64,000 nucleotides of DNA from Apostichopus japonicus (lineage: Eukaryota; Echinodermata; Holothuroidea; Aspidochirotida; Stichopodidae), in the NCBI RefSeq assembly GCF_037975245.1, contig NC_092564.1:22409984-22473983 (forward strand), read 5' to 3'. Below the pieces are notes generated by a model. It made no database searches. It was given only the letters and a program-made list of their open reading frames with translations, and was not told where the DNA came from. A program made the translations under genes and the position numbers. Positions 12,301-26,000 of the stretch are shown here, piece by piece (position 1 is the first letter of the stretch; the number at the start of each line of letters is the position of its first letter).

Positions 12301-14200
12301 CAGTGTCCCCTACATTTATCCCAGGGCCCCCTCCTTCCATACCTGGACAAGACAGGCTGCTTATTGTGGACCATGTTTTATAAATGTGTAGTGGTAGGAC
12401 TCCATAGCTATAGAAAGTTAAATGAGTAGTTTTGCTCCATAAAAGTGCTGGTCAAACCTGTGATAGTCATGAACGTTGGAGGATAATGCACTGAATTGCT
12501 GTAATGTTGGATGCTGGGCAACCCTATAACTGCAGCCACATCTGTCCCACCCCTCCCCACCCCCCACCCAAGAAAGCAGGGTGGTGACATTGATACAGCT
12601 GTTCTGCGATTCAAGAAATTCCAGCAGCAATGATTCTAGCGAGGATAAAGTAGTGGTTTCAACATTAAATAATATTTCAAATTTGTGCCTTCAGTCATCC
12701 TTTAATTGCTGGGGAAGAAAATAAATACATTTATTTATTTATCATTCACCAAAGAGAAAAATATGCTGATTCTAAAAATCTGCAGAAATAATTTCATATA
12801 AAATGTTACAAACCACTCATGATTACATAACTGAATGTCCTCATTAGGTGTAACAAGTCAAGTGCCATAATGAAACATGACTGCTACAAACCACTAAATT
12901 AATGATATTACTGAACATAAACATTAGCTGTAACAAATCAAGTCAGTGCTATTACAAAACACGACTCAAGAGTGCTTCTAGCATATAGTGCCAAAGCAGT
13001 CGAGTCCATTTTCTGAGTGAAATGCAATCTTACAAATTTAGCTCCAAATAGAGGGAGAAAACATCCTCTTGTTTAGAGGTAATTTTGAATGAAGCCTCTT
13101 GCTTCAAATTGGTAACTGCTTTAAGACTGACAGTAGATTCTTCGTCATGAACTATAGTGGCTGGATGATTATATCAGATACTTTACGTATAACCTAATTT
13201 GAAGCTAATAATTTATGATATAATACTTAAGATATAAAGATATAATACTTAAGAGAAGCCAAACTCTGAAATAGTAGACGGAAGGCTATTAAAAATTTCA
13301 AAGATAACTTTAGGCAGCATGAATATTTGATAAGAAAGAAGATGTTTCTAGTGCAGTTTAGAGGCATGTTCAAGCTTACTTACATTATTTCCCTCTGCGT
13401 TCTCTTTCTACAAGAAATTTAATGTTTGAACTTTTGGCCATTTAAATACTGGTCCCTATATGTTAGTGCAAAGCTAATATTAGGGTCCAGTCAATGTTTG
13501 TTGACAAAAGATTTAGGGCTAGTGTAGGTAATGTCTTGGTAACAATCCATCAGTCATGTAAAAGAAAATGACCTACTGTAATTGTAGTCTGCTGTCGGTG
13601 TAATGTCGTTACCAGCGACACATTTATACCTTCTTCTAACACTGGAGGGGCAGTGATGTTAGTCATATTGTCCTTATAACTAGTGTGCTAATTTAGGTGG
13701 TAACGGCTTTTGTCCTTGGGAGTATGTCATAGCTGTAGGTTTTGCTGGTGTTTGTCCTTGTAGGTTTCCAGTGGAGAGTGGGATACATCACTTTAGTGGC
13801 AGAACCAGGAAAAAGTTGGGAGGGGGGGGGGGGGTTAGGGTTAATGATCATAATTCTACCACCTAGGGACAACTGGACCATTCTCATGGATGCCTTTGCA
13901 TGTCAAAATATTTCTGTTGGTGGGGTGGGTGGGGGGGGGTCTCCGTTGGACATACCCACCAGGGCTTAAAGATATATACATACATTCTAACAATATTTCA
14001 CAATAGCTTCTCTTCTGACATGTATTGTGTAACATTATCAAGTGGATGTAAATCCAAAAGGTCTTCAAACTGAACCCCTACTTATGCAACCCCCATCCTC
14101 ACTTTGAATTCTTGAAAAAGCCACCATCAATATGGGACACTCTACAATCTACATAACTTATGAAATATTACTTGTGCATAGCATCCAAGTGGTTCCATGT
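9315..14200. other. Intergenic DNA without recognised genes
   Basis: Neither strand shows an exon with family similarity. Two G-rich patches, near 9432-9510 (opening CCAGTGGTGTGGCCAGGA) and 13795-13965, resemble the ends of the G/C-run miniature elements elsewhere in the window, but I could not define both termini. The open frames here are short and of random composition. Confidence 0.55.
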
Positions 14201-14204
14201 TACA

Positions 14205-16290
14205 GATCTTGACTGTTACACCCAACAAGTCAAGTGCTGTTGAGTAAGTGACTGTTACACCCAGCAAGCCAAGGGCTGTTCTATTAAATGACTGTTACAT
14301 CCAGCAAGCCAAGGGCTGTTCTAGTGAATGACTGTTACAACCAGCAAGTCAAGTGCTGTTCTAGTATATGACTGTTACACCGAGAAAGTCAAGTGCTGTT
14401 GTAGTAAATGACTGTTGCATCCAGCAAGTCAAGTGCTATTCTAGTAAATGACTGTTACATCCAGCAAGGTCAAGTGCTGTTGTAGTAAACGACTGTTACA
14501 ACCAGCAAGTCAAGTGCTGTTCTAGTATATGACTGTTACACCAAGAAAGTCAAGTGCTGTTGTAGTAAATGACTGTTGCATCCAGCAAGCCAAGGGCTGT
14601 TCTAGTGAATGACTGTTACAACCAGCAAGTCAAGTGCTGTTCTAGTATATGACTGTTACACCGAGAAAGTCAAGTGCTGTTCTGGTAAATGACTGTTACA
14701 TCCAGCAAGTCAAGTGCTGTTCTGGTAAATAACTTACATCCAGCAGGTCAAGTGCTATTCTAGTAAATGACTTAACCACCCAGCAAGCCAAGTGCTGTTC
14801 TAATAAATGACTGTTACATCCATCAAGTCAAGTGCTGTTCTAGTAAATGACTGTTACACCTTGCAAGTCAAGTGTTGTACTAGTGAATGACTGTTTCATC
14901 CAGCAAGGTCAAGTTCTGTTCTAGCAAATGACTGTTACACCTTGCAAGTCAAGTGCTGTACTAGTGAATGACTGTTTCATCCAGCAAGGTCAAGTTCTGT
15001 TCTAGCAAATGACTGTTACACCTTGCAAGTCAAGTGCTGTACTAGTGAATGACTGTTACACCTTGCAAGTCAAGTGCTGTACTGGTGAATGACTGTTACA
15101 CCTTGCAAGTCAAGTGCTGTACTAGTAAATGACTGTTTCAACCAGCAAGGTCAAGTGCTGTTCTGGTAAATGACTGCTACACCCATCAAGTCAAGTGCTG
15201 TGCTAGTAAATGACTGTAACTTCCAGCAAGTTCAAGTGCTGTTCTAGTAAATGACTGCTACACCCATTCTGTTACTTCCAGCAAGTTCAAGTGCTGATCT
15301 AGTAAATGACTGTTACTTCCAGCAAGGTCAAGTGCTGTTCTGGTAAATGACTGCTACACCCATCAAGTCAAGTGCTGTGCTAGTAAATGACTGTTTCATC
15401 CAGCAAGGTCAAGTTCTGTTCTAGCAAATGACTGTTACACCTTGCAAGTCAAGTGCTGTACTGGTGAATGACTGTTACACCTTGCAAGTCAAGTGCTGTA
15501 CTAGTGAATGACTGTTTCATCCAGCAAGGTCAAGTGCTGTTCTAGTAAATGACTGCACCACCCATCAAGTCAAGTGCTGATCTAGTTAATGACTGTAACT
15601 TCCAGCAAGTTCAATAGCTGTTCTAGTTAATGACTGCTACACCCATTCTGTTACTTCCAGCAAGGTCAAGTGCTGTTCTGGTAAATGACTGCTACACCCA
15701 TCAAGTCAAGTGCTGTGCTAGTAAATGACTGTAACTTCCAGCAAGTTCAAGTGCTGTTCTAGTAAATGACTGCTACACCCATTCTGTTACTTCCAGCAAG
15801 TTCAAGTGCTGATCTAGTAAATGACTGTTACTTCCAGCAAGGTCAAGTGCTGTTCTAGTAAATGACTGTTACACCAAGCAAGTCAAGTGCTGTACTAGTG
15901 AATGACTGTTTCATCCAGCAAGGTCAAGTGCTGTTCTAGTAAATGACTGTTACACCAAGCAAGTCAAGTGCTGTACTAGTGAATGACTGTTTCATCCAGC
16001 AAGGTCAAGTGCTGTTCTAGTAAATGACTGCACCACCCATCAAGCCAAGTGCTGATCTAGTAAATGACTGTTACTTCCAGCAAGGTCAAGTGCTGTTCTA
16101 GTAAATGATTGCTACACCCATTCTGTTACTTACAGCAGGGTCAAGTGCTGTTCTAGTAAATGACTGCCACACCCATCAAGTCAAGTGCCCTTTTGGTAAA
16201 TGACTGTTACATCCAGCTAGTCAAGTGCTGTTCTCGTAAATTACTGTTACACCTTGTAAGCCAAGTGCTGTTCTAGTAAATGACTTAAAA
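14205..16290. repeat. 2.1-kb minisatellite, about 39-40-bp unit, roughly 50 copies
   Basis: The unit is close to AAATGACTGTTACATCCAGC followed by AAGTCAAGTGCTGTTCTAGT. Copies vary at the TACATCCAG/TACACCTTG/TACTTCCAG block, and longer composite units recur around TACACCCATTCTGTTACTTCC. It lies downstream of the mannosidase 3' end. There are no unique spacers, so it is not CRISPR-like. Confidence 0.95.
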
Positions 16291-16299
16291 GCAAAACAG

Positions 16300-16857
16300 T
16301 CAAACATGTTTTGGAACATCACTTTTAGGAAGTGTGTAACCGTGTAATATATATATGTGGATGATACCTAACTGTAACATAGCTCAAGGATACTAAATAA
16401 AAAATAAGCACAATATCACAAAGCTTTACTCATCTTTGTGATAAACTGCTACACCTCAATTTCAGCATTGTCATTTTATGGCCAAACTGTCATGATGGTG
16501 TGTTAAAATTCCAGATAAGAAAACTGTTCTCAGCCGGTTCCAACATTTTCATTAGAAATACATTATTCTTCAACGTAGTTGTTACATTTATTCTCTCTGT
16601 CCAATTACTTACAACGATTGCACTGGTTTGATATTCTGTCAGTGGAATACTTTAACTGCATACAAACAAACACTCTTTTCCTCTTGTAATAACTTTCAAT
16701 CAATGATGACAAACTCTAACAGATTCATCTTCTAACAGATCAGTAGGCCATTTCCTGCCACAAATCATCACAAAAAGAATCATATGTTGGGATTTGCTGT
16801 CTTTACAAATAGCTGATTTGGAATGTTCAGATGTTGGTTTTGATGGTCCTTTTTTTC
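16300..16857 (-). other. Probable 3'UTR of the alpha-mannosidase II gene
   Basis: This follows the TGA at 16858-16860 on the minus strand. A canonical AATAAA (plus-strand 16587-16592) lies about 265 nt past the stop and is the likely polyadenylation signal. The remaining sequence to the minisatellite edge is non-coding. Confidence 0.4.
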
Positions 16858-17010
16858 TCAATGAAATTTGATTCTGTATGTTTTGATTTCCATTGGTTGA
16901 ATCTCAACAGTAGCTTTGTCCCCCAGACTCTTTTCATCCTTGATACCAGACAGAGATGTTGCTTGAATGTCTCGAATTTCCATATCTGGGAATAGGTAAG
17001 CTGTATCAAC
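16858..17010 (-). CDS. MAN2A1: Mannosidase II exon 23 (C-terminus)
   Basis: It encodes [40 protein letters not shown], and [10 protein letters not shown] then TGA. The ending (L/I).PMEI.T(F/Y)RI matches vertebrate MAN2A. Acceptor TCACCTCTCAG. Confidence 0.93.
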   Translation of the reverse strand, partial: VDTAYLFPDMEIRDIQATSLSGIKDEKSLGDKATVEIQPMEIKTYRIKFH

Positions 17011-20000
17011 CTGAGAGGTGAAAACAAAGTACACAGTGGTAATATGCAGTTCATACACACAAGGTATTACAACAACAAACCTGCAAAACCTGAGGAAAAC
17101 AAGGCAGTAATTGGTCAAAATCCAACTACAGCAAGATAGGAACATTACACATTTACAAAGTACATTACAATTGGTATTCTACATACATAATTTACAACAT
17201 CAATATATTGCCTTTTCAATAATATAGGTCAAGTTCAAGTAATTAGTGTGCCAATGTTAGAACTACAGAACACAACTACTTCAGGAATTTGTACAATTCT
17301 CCCATACACCCCCTCCCCCAAGTGGATTTTTGTCCACTTTAGTAATGGTACAAGCCATAAAACCAGAATAGCTGATAAATTAGCAAGGATAAAAAGCAGA
17401 CCATAAATATGGTAGCAACAATATTTGCTTTCAGTTGGTTGATTTGCTAAACTTGATCTATCACTCGTATAGTGTCATGTGTCAATCTATAATAACAGTG
17501 CACAGTTCATAAGAGATTGTTCTTTTAGTGCTGCAGGTCCTAAACTCTGGAATTCTCTTCCCCATCACTTGAGAAATATCACACATATTGACACTTTTAA
17601 GAAGCACTTGAAAACTTATCTTTTTAGGCTCGAGTATGGGCATTAATCTTAAGCCCGGGTCACATCTGCGCGATTCAACACACGATTCAACTCGCAACTA
17701 AAATCACGCGCATCGGAAAAGTTGCTTCTAAGAAGTTGCGCTGATTAGGACATTGCTCTATTGCAAATCAACCCAAATCGACGGCGCAACTTTTATTGCG
17801 CAACAAGTTGATACCCGTGTCTAACTACGCGATTCAACCTTCAATTGTATTGCGAGTTGAATCGCGTGTTGAATCGCGCAGATGTGACCGGGGCTTAATT
17901 CACATTTCTTTGTTTTATTCACTTTACTGTGCCCATATTTATGTATATTTATATATTTTATTTTTTCTTTATTGTGGTTTATTACCCTGTCTTATATCAG
18001 GTTTTACTTTTACTGCTGTTGTTATTACTTTTAGGTTTTCTTAAGTTTGGTATTTTTATATTCCAGGTTTTGGTTCTTTTGTACAGTGCTCTTGAGCATG
18101 TTTTATTTCATGATAACAGCACTTTAATACATGGTATTTATTATATTTTATTTATATTAGCTTGAAGAGTGCGATGACTCAATTTAATAACAACTCAGTC
18201 ATTAGCTAGAATAGTGTCATGCTTCAATTAATGATAACAATTTAGTTCATTAGATGGAATAAAGTCATGATTTAGTTTTTAATAACAATGTACAGGTAGT
18301 GCGTTAGCCTGAATAGTGTCTTGTTTCAATCTATAATAACAATGCAGTTCATTAACTTGAGTAGTGTCATTTTTTTATTCAATAGTAACAATGCAGTTCA
18401 TTAATATCATGTTTCAATCTAATAACAAAACAATTCATTAGTCTGGTTATTACATATGTAGTGTTTGCTTACCTGTCCTCCCTGGGTCATACACTGTAGT
18501 CTGGTTATTACATATATGTAGTGTTTGCTTACCTGTCCTCCCTAGGTCATACACTGTAGTCTGGTAATTACATATGTAGTGTTTGCTTACCTGTCCTCCC
18601 TGGGTCATACACTGTAGTCTGGTTATTTACATATGTAGTGTTTGCTTACCTGTCCTCCCTAGGTCATACACTGTAGTCTGGTTATTTACATATGTAGTGT
18701 TTGCTTACCTGTCCTCCTTGGGTCATACACTTAGTCTGGTTATTACATATGTAGTGTTTGCTTACCTGTCCTCCCTAGGTCATACACTGTAGTCTGGTTA
18801 TTTACATATGTAGTGTTTGCTTACCCTGTCCTCCCTGGGTCATACACTGTAGTCTGGTTATTTACATATGTAGTATTTGCTTACCTGTCCTCCCTGGGTC
18901 ATACACTGTAGTCTGGTTATTACATATGTAGTGTTTGCTTACCTGTCCTCCCTAGGTCATACACTGGTTATTTACATATGTAGTGTTTGCTTACCTGTCC
19001 TCCCTGGGTCATACACTGTAGTCTGGTTATTACATGTAGTGTTTGCTTACCTGTCCTCCCTGGGTCATACACTGTAGTCTGGTTATTACATATATGTAGT
19101 GTTTGCTTACCTGTCCTCCCTGGGTCATACACTGTAGTCTGGTTATTTACATATGTAGTGTTTGCTTACCTGTCCTCCCTGGGTCATACACTGAAGTCTG
19201 GTTATTACATATGTAGTGTTTGCTTACCTGTCCTCCCTAGGTCATACACTGTAGTCTGGTTATTACATATGTAGTATTTGCTTACCTGTCCTCCCTGGGT
19301 CATACACTGTAGTCTGGTTATTTACATATGTAGTGTTTGCTTACCTGTCCTCCCTAGGTCATACACTGTAGTCTGGTTATTTACATATGTAGTGTTTGCT
19401 TACCTGTCCTCCCTGGGTCATACACTGTAGTCTGGTTATTTACATATGTAGTGTTTGCTTACCTGTCCTCCCTGGGTCATACACTGTAGTCTGGTTATTA
19501 CATATATGTAGTGTTTGCTTACCTGTCCTCCCTGGGTCATACACTGTAGTCTGGTTATTACATATATGTAGTGTTTGCTTACCTGTCCTCCCTGGGTCAT
19601 ACACTGTAGTCTGGTTATTACATATGTAGTATTTGCTTACCTGTCCTCCCTGGGTCATACACTGTAGTCTGGTTATTACATATATGTAGTGTTTGCTTAC
19701 CTTTCCTCCCTGGGTCATACACTGTAGTCTGGTTATTTACATATGTAGTGTTTGCTTACCTGTCCTCCCTGGGTCATACACTGTAGTCTGGTTATTACAT
19801 ATATGTAGTGTTTGCTTACCTGTCCTCCCTGGGTCATACACTGTAGTCTGGTTATTTACATATGTAGTGTTTGCTTACCTGTCCTCCCTGGGTCATGCAC
19901 TGTAGTCTGGTTATTACATATATGAAGTGTTTGCTTACCTGTCCTCCCTGGGTCATACACTGTAGTCTGGTTATTACATGCTTACCTGTCCTCCCTGGGT

Positions 20001-23000
20001 CATACACTGTAGTCTCAGTCCAGGGTATCTACAATCAAAGCCAAGTCTATGCAGTATTAAGAATGCTTCTCTTCTAGCTGTCACACCAGTGGTTTTCTGA
20101 CTAGATCTGGTCCTGTGGAAAAAAAAACAAATCATACCAAATAGTAAAGAAAGTAAAGTCTTTTTATGAATTGGAGCTAACTTCAGACAATCGTAGCACA
20201 TGGTAGGTACTAAAACAACTTTCAGCATATAACATATTATCCCTGAAGTTATCCAAACTAGCATGTCTAAAATCAAACAATTTGAGCAATGGGCTTTCCG
20301 CTAGTTTGTTGACTGAGAATCAGCAGAGGAATATCTCTTTGCTTTTGAAGTTTCACTCTTATAGAAAATCCATACATGATTTATCTGTAAATATAGCTTC
20401 TATAACGTTTATTCTTGAAGTCTTAATAGCTACAGAAACCTTCCGGTAACAGAAAATGTCTTATTTTATAACGTGAAGATTTGATCTGTCCATAGGCATG
20501 CACTGAAATATTCACTAATTCCACTAATCCCACTCAATGCACACAATTCTTGGTATAGGTAGTTCTCATTACCAGTTTTAACTTGCTCGTTCCCCATTTG
20601 TGTTCTATTTGGACTGAATATGAGAAAGATTATGCACATGTTTCATACTGATAGTCATTTTTGCTAATTTTAGGGTTTTGTTTTGTCATTATCAGTTATT
20701 TTACATGGTCATCTCGAGCATACCAAGCACCTGATAAACTATCATATAATTACATGACAAATATTACATTTATAGTTGTAGCAAAGATACGGAAGCCAAG
20801 TTTTGTCAATTTCAAGAATTGGCCATCGTTTATCTTGATGCAAAAAATAGAAAATAGATTGACATCAAAACAAAGACCACAAGTTTGAACTAAAAGCAGT
20901 TACAAATAATTTTTATTTCTTCTAAGGTTAACATAGATTAGTTTAAAACTATGTATAAGGAATCTAAGCCATTGCTGCTAAATTTAAGGAGGCCTACACT
21001 ATAATGGACTCAAACAAAGGCCAAGCATTTGTCTTCTGACTAAAGGATCAACAGACTACAGTAACAACACAGTTTTAAGGCCAAAAAATAAGATTAGACA
21101 TAGGTGTAAGTATATGCTTGCCTTTTATACTTCCCTATAGATGATCCTGTCTTTAACTTTTGCTGTACACCAGCATAAAGTAAGTCAAGGTAACAGGCCA
21201 GGCCTAGATAAATATGCATGTTTGATTGATACAGCTATCAGTGAAATACTGAATATATATAGGATATGTCTTACAATTTACCAATCAAGGATTTAAAGAC
21301 ACTAACAAACACGATCCCACAAAGAAATAAGTGAGTTGTATGAAAGGGGACCTACTGTGAAGGAGTAACAATATGGTCTGAAGTGTACATGCTTCTTAAG
21401 AGTTCCATGGTGTGAAGCAGCACAACCAGCATTTAAAAGCAATGTTTTACACATTTAAAAAGGGTGTCTACTTGGCTGGTTTCCATTGTCACAATAACTG
21501 ACTTTTGACTTGACATTATCTGTTGCACCTCTCCACAAAATCTGGTAAGATATTATGATACCGTTCGAACATTGAAAAGAAGACATTGGCCAAGAAGGAT
21601 ATCCCTATGCAGCATGACATATGTAGTACACACATATTGATATAAAATCAAATTCCATACCTGAGATTTAGCAAGTGAACATCACAAGGCAGGCCTTTGA
21701 GTATAAGACTAACATCACCAACAAGACTAGGTTGTTCCTGTCTCTCAGCCATGGTTACTATGTGAGAGTAGATGGGATGATTCAAGGCTAGGGAGGTGAA
21801 ATGACCCAGCAAGGATGGATACCCAACAGGCACTGTATCTAAAGTCTGGGGAGATAGAAATAATGCATAGTTATAAAACATATTGCAGTGTGACTGTTCC
21901 TATTGGGGAGATGATCCAATAGGCACTGCATCTCAAGGCTGGGGAGATAGAAACAATGCATTGTTACAAAACATATTGCAGTGGTGACTGTTTTTTGGGA
22001 GGCGCTTCTACTTTAGCAATGCCAAGAATTCCAATATACCAATCCAAGTCAAGTCACAGTTAATTTCTTGTCAGCTCAAGGCAAAGTCATTTATTGCCAA
22101 GTCAAGGCAAGGTCCAAAAATGTGACTGCTTACAGTAAGTACGACTCAAGTCCAGACTCAAGGTCAGACAAGACAAGTACGACTTAACTGCTAAACAGTC
22201 ATGGTGATGTGTTAGTGCTACCATAGTCTAAACATGGTGGGTGATGTGTAAGTGCCACCATTGTCTAAACATGGTGGGTGATGTGCAAGTGCCACCATTG
22301 TCTAAACATGGTGGGTGATGTGTTAGTGCTACTATAGTCCAACCATGGTGGGTGATGTGCAAGTGCCACCATTGTCTAAACATGGTGGGTGATGTGTTAG
22401 TGCTACCATAGTCTAAACATGGTGGGTGATGTGTAAGTGCCACCATAGTCTAAACATGGTGGGTGATGTGTAAGTGCCACCATAGTCTAAACATGGTGGG
22501 TGATGTGTAAGTGCCACCTTTGTCTAAACATGGTGGGTGATGTGCAAGTGCCACCATTGTCTAAACATGGTGGGTGATGTGTTAGTGCTACCATAGTCTA
22601 AACATGGTGGGTGATGTGTAAGTGCCACCATAGTCTAAACATGGTGGGTGATGTGTAAGTGCCACCATAGTCTAAACATGGTGGGTGATGTGTTAGTGCC
22701 ACCTTTGTCTAAACATGGTGGGTGATGTGTATGTGCTACCATAGTCTAAACATGGTGGGTGATGTGTTAGTGCTACCATAGTCCAACCATGGTGGGTAGG
22801 ACATGCCTGTTGAATTTAACCTGCATCTATGCTCTAGCGACCTTGGAAAGTGGCAAAGTTATTGTGTAAGTAAATTTGTAACAAGTCAATGTGTGTAAGT
22901 CAAGGTGTGTATTAAGTCAAGGTGTGTAAGTCAAGGAAGCAATAATTAGTTGTCAAACAACATTATGGATAAACATTGTCATTAGCTATTGAGATTATTG

Positions 23001-26000
23001 GTATTTTATTCCTTGTGTTTATCTTGGCCATGTATTTTCACATTGCTCAGCTGCTGTCTGTTGCCCTATGTACAGCAATTAGCAATCCTAGCTATCGTAG
23101 GGCATTATACATGAAGGGTATTAGATGTTGCAGTAGACCACCTGAAGCAGTAATGCTATCTGGTTCTTCTTACCTTTAATGAACTGCTATCTACTCTTCT
23201 CTCTAGTAGTAATTTGAAGTAACTTGGTGTTCTCCTATTATCTTGGACACCTTGTTGCAGGCCTCTGAAATCATCCTGCATTAACCTCCTATCTAGAACA
23301 ACTTCAAGCCAGCCTGAGAAAGATCAATCACCAAACATGAAAATGTTTATGACTAGTGTCAAACATATGAGATGTATAACATTGATTATCGGTTGCATGA
23401 TATGAGATTCTAAAATAGTCTCTTATCAATCACATGAAATATGAAGCAGTAAATTATCAATGGCATAAACCATATAAATGTATAAAAAATGGATTACAGG
23501 TACCAATAACTTAAATAAGAAGACCCAAGCAGATGAGTTTGCAAGGTTAACAAAAACCTATGGATACATGATTTTGTGGTGTCAAAGCAACATAAACAAT
23601 TTGTTTTGTTGGAAAATAATCATTGGAAGATAAATGTGATTTGTATGTTCTCTCACAAATTTTAAGCATTTCTATAAATGATTAAAAATTGCAAAAAGTC
23701 TGAGAATGGCTACATTAAAAACACTTCCTGCATAAGGTTTCACATTGATTAAATAGCAGATATTTCTGTAACAGTTAAATGGTAGATCTGTTATGGTTAA
23801 ACCTCTAAGACTATGACCTTTGACGCAATAATGTCATCACTTACAGAGGCCCAACAGCCCATGCCCTATTCAACCAAATTTGTAGTCCATCACGAATTGA
23901 ATTTTGAATTTTGAAGAAATACTTTCAAACAAATTTTATGGGATTTTTGACATTTCAATACTTCCTTATGACACAGTCTCAAGCTTGCAACCTAGTCACT
24001 CACCGCCTTAGACACATTCCAAAGCTTGCAGCCCAGGAATACAATCATAAACTGTCTTAGACACATTCTAGGCTTGCAGCACAGGCACACACTTATCAAC
24101 TGCCTTAGACACATTCTAGGCTTGCATCACAGGCAAACACTTATCAACTGCCTTAGACACATTCTAGGCTTGCAGCACAAACACACACTTATCAGCTGCC
24201 TTAGACACATTCTAGTCTTACAACCCAGGCACACACTTATCAACTGCATTGGACCACATTCTAGGCTTCCAGCCCAGGCACACACTTATCAACTGCCTTA
24301 GACACATTCTAGGAGGGGAGGTATTTTAATGGAGTTCATGCTAGGACCTGCCTTGACCCCAAAAGGATCTACTTTTTGTGCAAAAAATTGTTGAGCCCCT
24401 CAACATGGGCAACAACTTGGACAACTTTTATTGCACAAGATCCATTGGCTACGCCAAACAAAATCTGTCCTTTTGGGGATTGGATGTCAAAGTACACAAG
24501 TGGAAGTAAATTTGGTGCAAAAATCTGGTCAATTGAGGCACTGTAAGACCATTTTAAGCCTCCCAAAAGCATTTAAAATAAAAAAGTATTAGAGATTTGT
24601 TTACAAGTGAAAAAAGCTTCAAGCTCTCATGAATAATGAAAAGTCTTCATGGTCCTGATACAGAAAATTGAAGGTGCCATGACTGTTCACCTGCCTGGAT
24701 AGCCACCACTAGATATCAGATACATTGAGATACTGCATTTCAGAGGTTTGCAGATTTTCTACGTCTGATGAACTTGTACCCCCAACATAAACAATGCATA
24801 GGCTTATAGCTTCATATAACAGTAGGAGTATCATCCCAGTTTATTCCTTAAAATATCATCTTTACAAGGTTTCTAGACTTTGACCTATGTTGACCTCAAA
24901 TGACCTTGACTTACACTTTGAACAAAAGCATTCATCTAATCAAATACAGGGAATCCAAATACCAAGTTTCACGATTCATCTAACTTTGCATTCTTGGGAT
25001 ATGGAGTTTACAAACAGGAGGTTTCTAGTTAAGACTTTACCTTTCATCCAACATATGGAAGTGACACAGGTTAAGTTTAGTAGCTTTTGTATCTTAGAAG
25101 ACTGCATCTTTTGCTGCTCTGTTCATAATACTTAACAACCAGACAACTTATTCACTTACCCATTTCAAGGCTGGATACTCCAAGAGGTTGAGCAGATATT
25201 AATGATACCCTTGTATCATCATCTTCAATAAAGGCCATTGTTGGCATTGGATAAAAGTTTGCTTGAAGAGGTAGTTTACCTTCTGGGGAGGATTTTCGTT
25301 TTTGTATCTACAAAGGAGTGAAAGCAAAATAGGAAAGCTCATCTCAGCAATCAAGCCCTACTAAAACAAAAATCATTTACATTTGTATCATATGTATCTA
25401 GGTAATTATGTATTCCACTTGAAACAACAAGTGGTCAATACATGTGTTAGCTATTGAATAATGAGTATCTGAATGGTCCATACATGTGTTAGCTATTGAA
25501 TAATGAGTATGTAAGTGTTCCACACATAGTTAGCTATTGAATAATGAGTATCTAAGTGGTCCATAAATGTGTAAGCTATTGAATAATGAGTATGAGTTGT
25601 CCAAACATGTTTTAACATTGAATAATGAGTATCTCAGTGGTTCATACATGTGTTAGCTATGGAATAATGAGAATATGAGTGGTCCATACATGTGTAAGCT
25701 ATTAAATAATGAGTACCTCAGTTGTCCTACATGTGTAATTGGCTATAGAATAATGAGTATATGAGTGGCCCATAGATGTGTTAGCAATTGAACCAGACTG
25801 TAATGATGCAGTGAGGTTCTGATGTAACCTTGGGGACCATGCAGTTAATATAGTTGACACATGTACCAAGTATGACATCTTGTTGGTCTTGAGATATCTG
25901 GTTTACAAGCTTCTTTCTGTGAAAATACCCTATCCCTGCCCATTTATGAAAAATTAATGAGATTGAATTATTGATTATGTGATTACACATGTCCACATGT

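Larger units (their letters stand above)
17420..18440. repeat. Degenerate ~55-bp minisatellite in intron 22, split by the LINE
   Basis: Units resemble AGTGTCATGTTTCAATCTAT followed by AATAACAATGCAGTTCATTA. One unit lies before the LINE (17465-17510) and about five after it (18160-18440). It directly abuts the larger exon-22 array. Confidence 0.7.

Noticed and set aside
12408-12630. Two overlapping minus-strand frames over a C-run
   Set aside because: No splice context, no conserved motif, and random composition.
14205-16290. Regular 40-bp array resembling a CRISPR array
   Set aside because: There are no unique spacers between constant repeats; the whole unit is repeated. The region is clearly eukaryotic.
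18583-19905. Several 60-95-codon frames repeating [13 protein letters not shown] on the plus strand, and [10 protein letters not shown] on the minus
   Set aside because: They are by-products of the 57-60-bp minisatellite period and share no gene-like start or context.
24369-24572. Minus-strand 67-codon frame in intron 19
   Set aside because: Considered as a missing mannosidase exon, but exons 19 and 20 join in phase without it and it has no family similarity.
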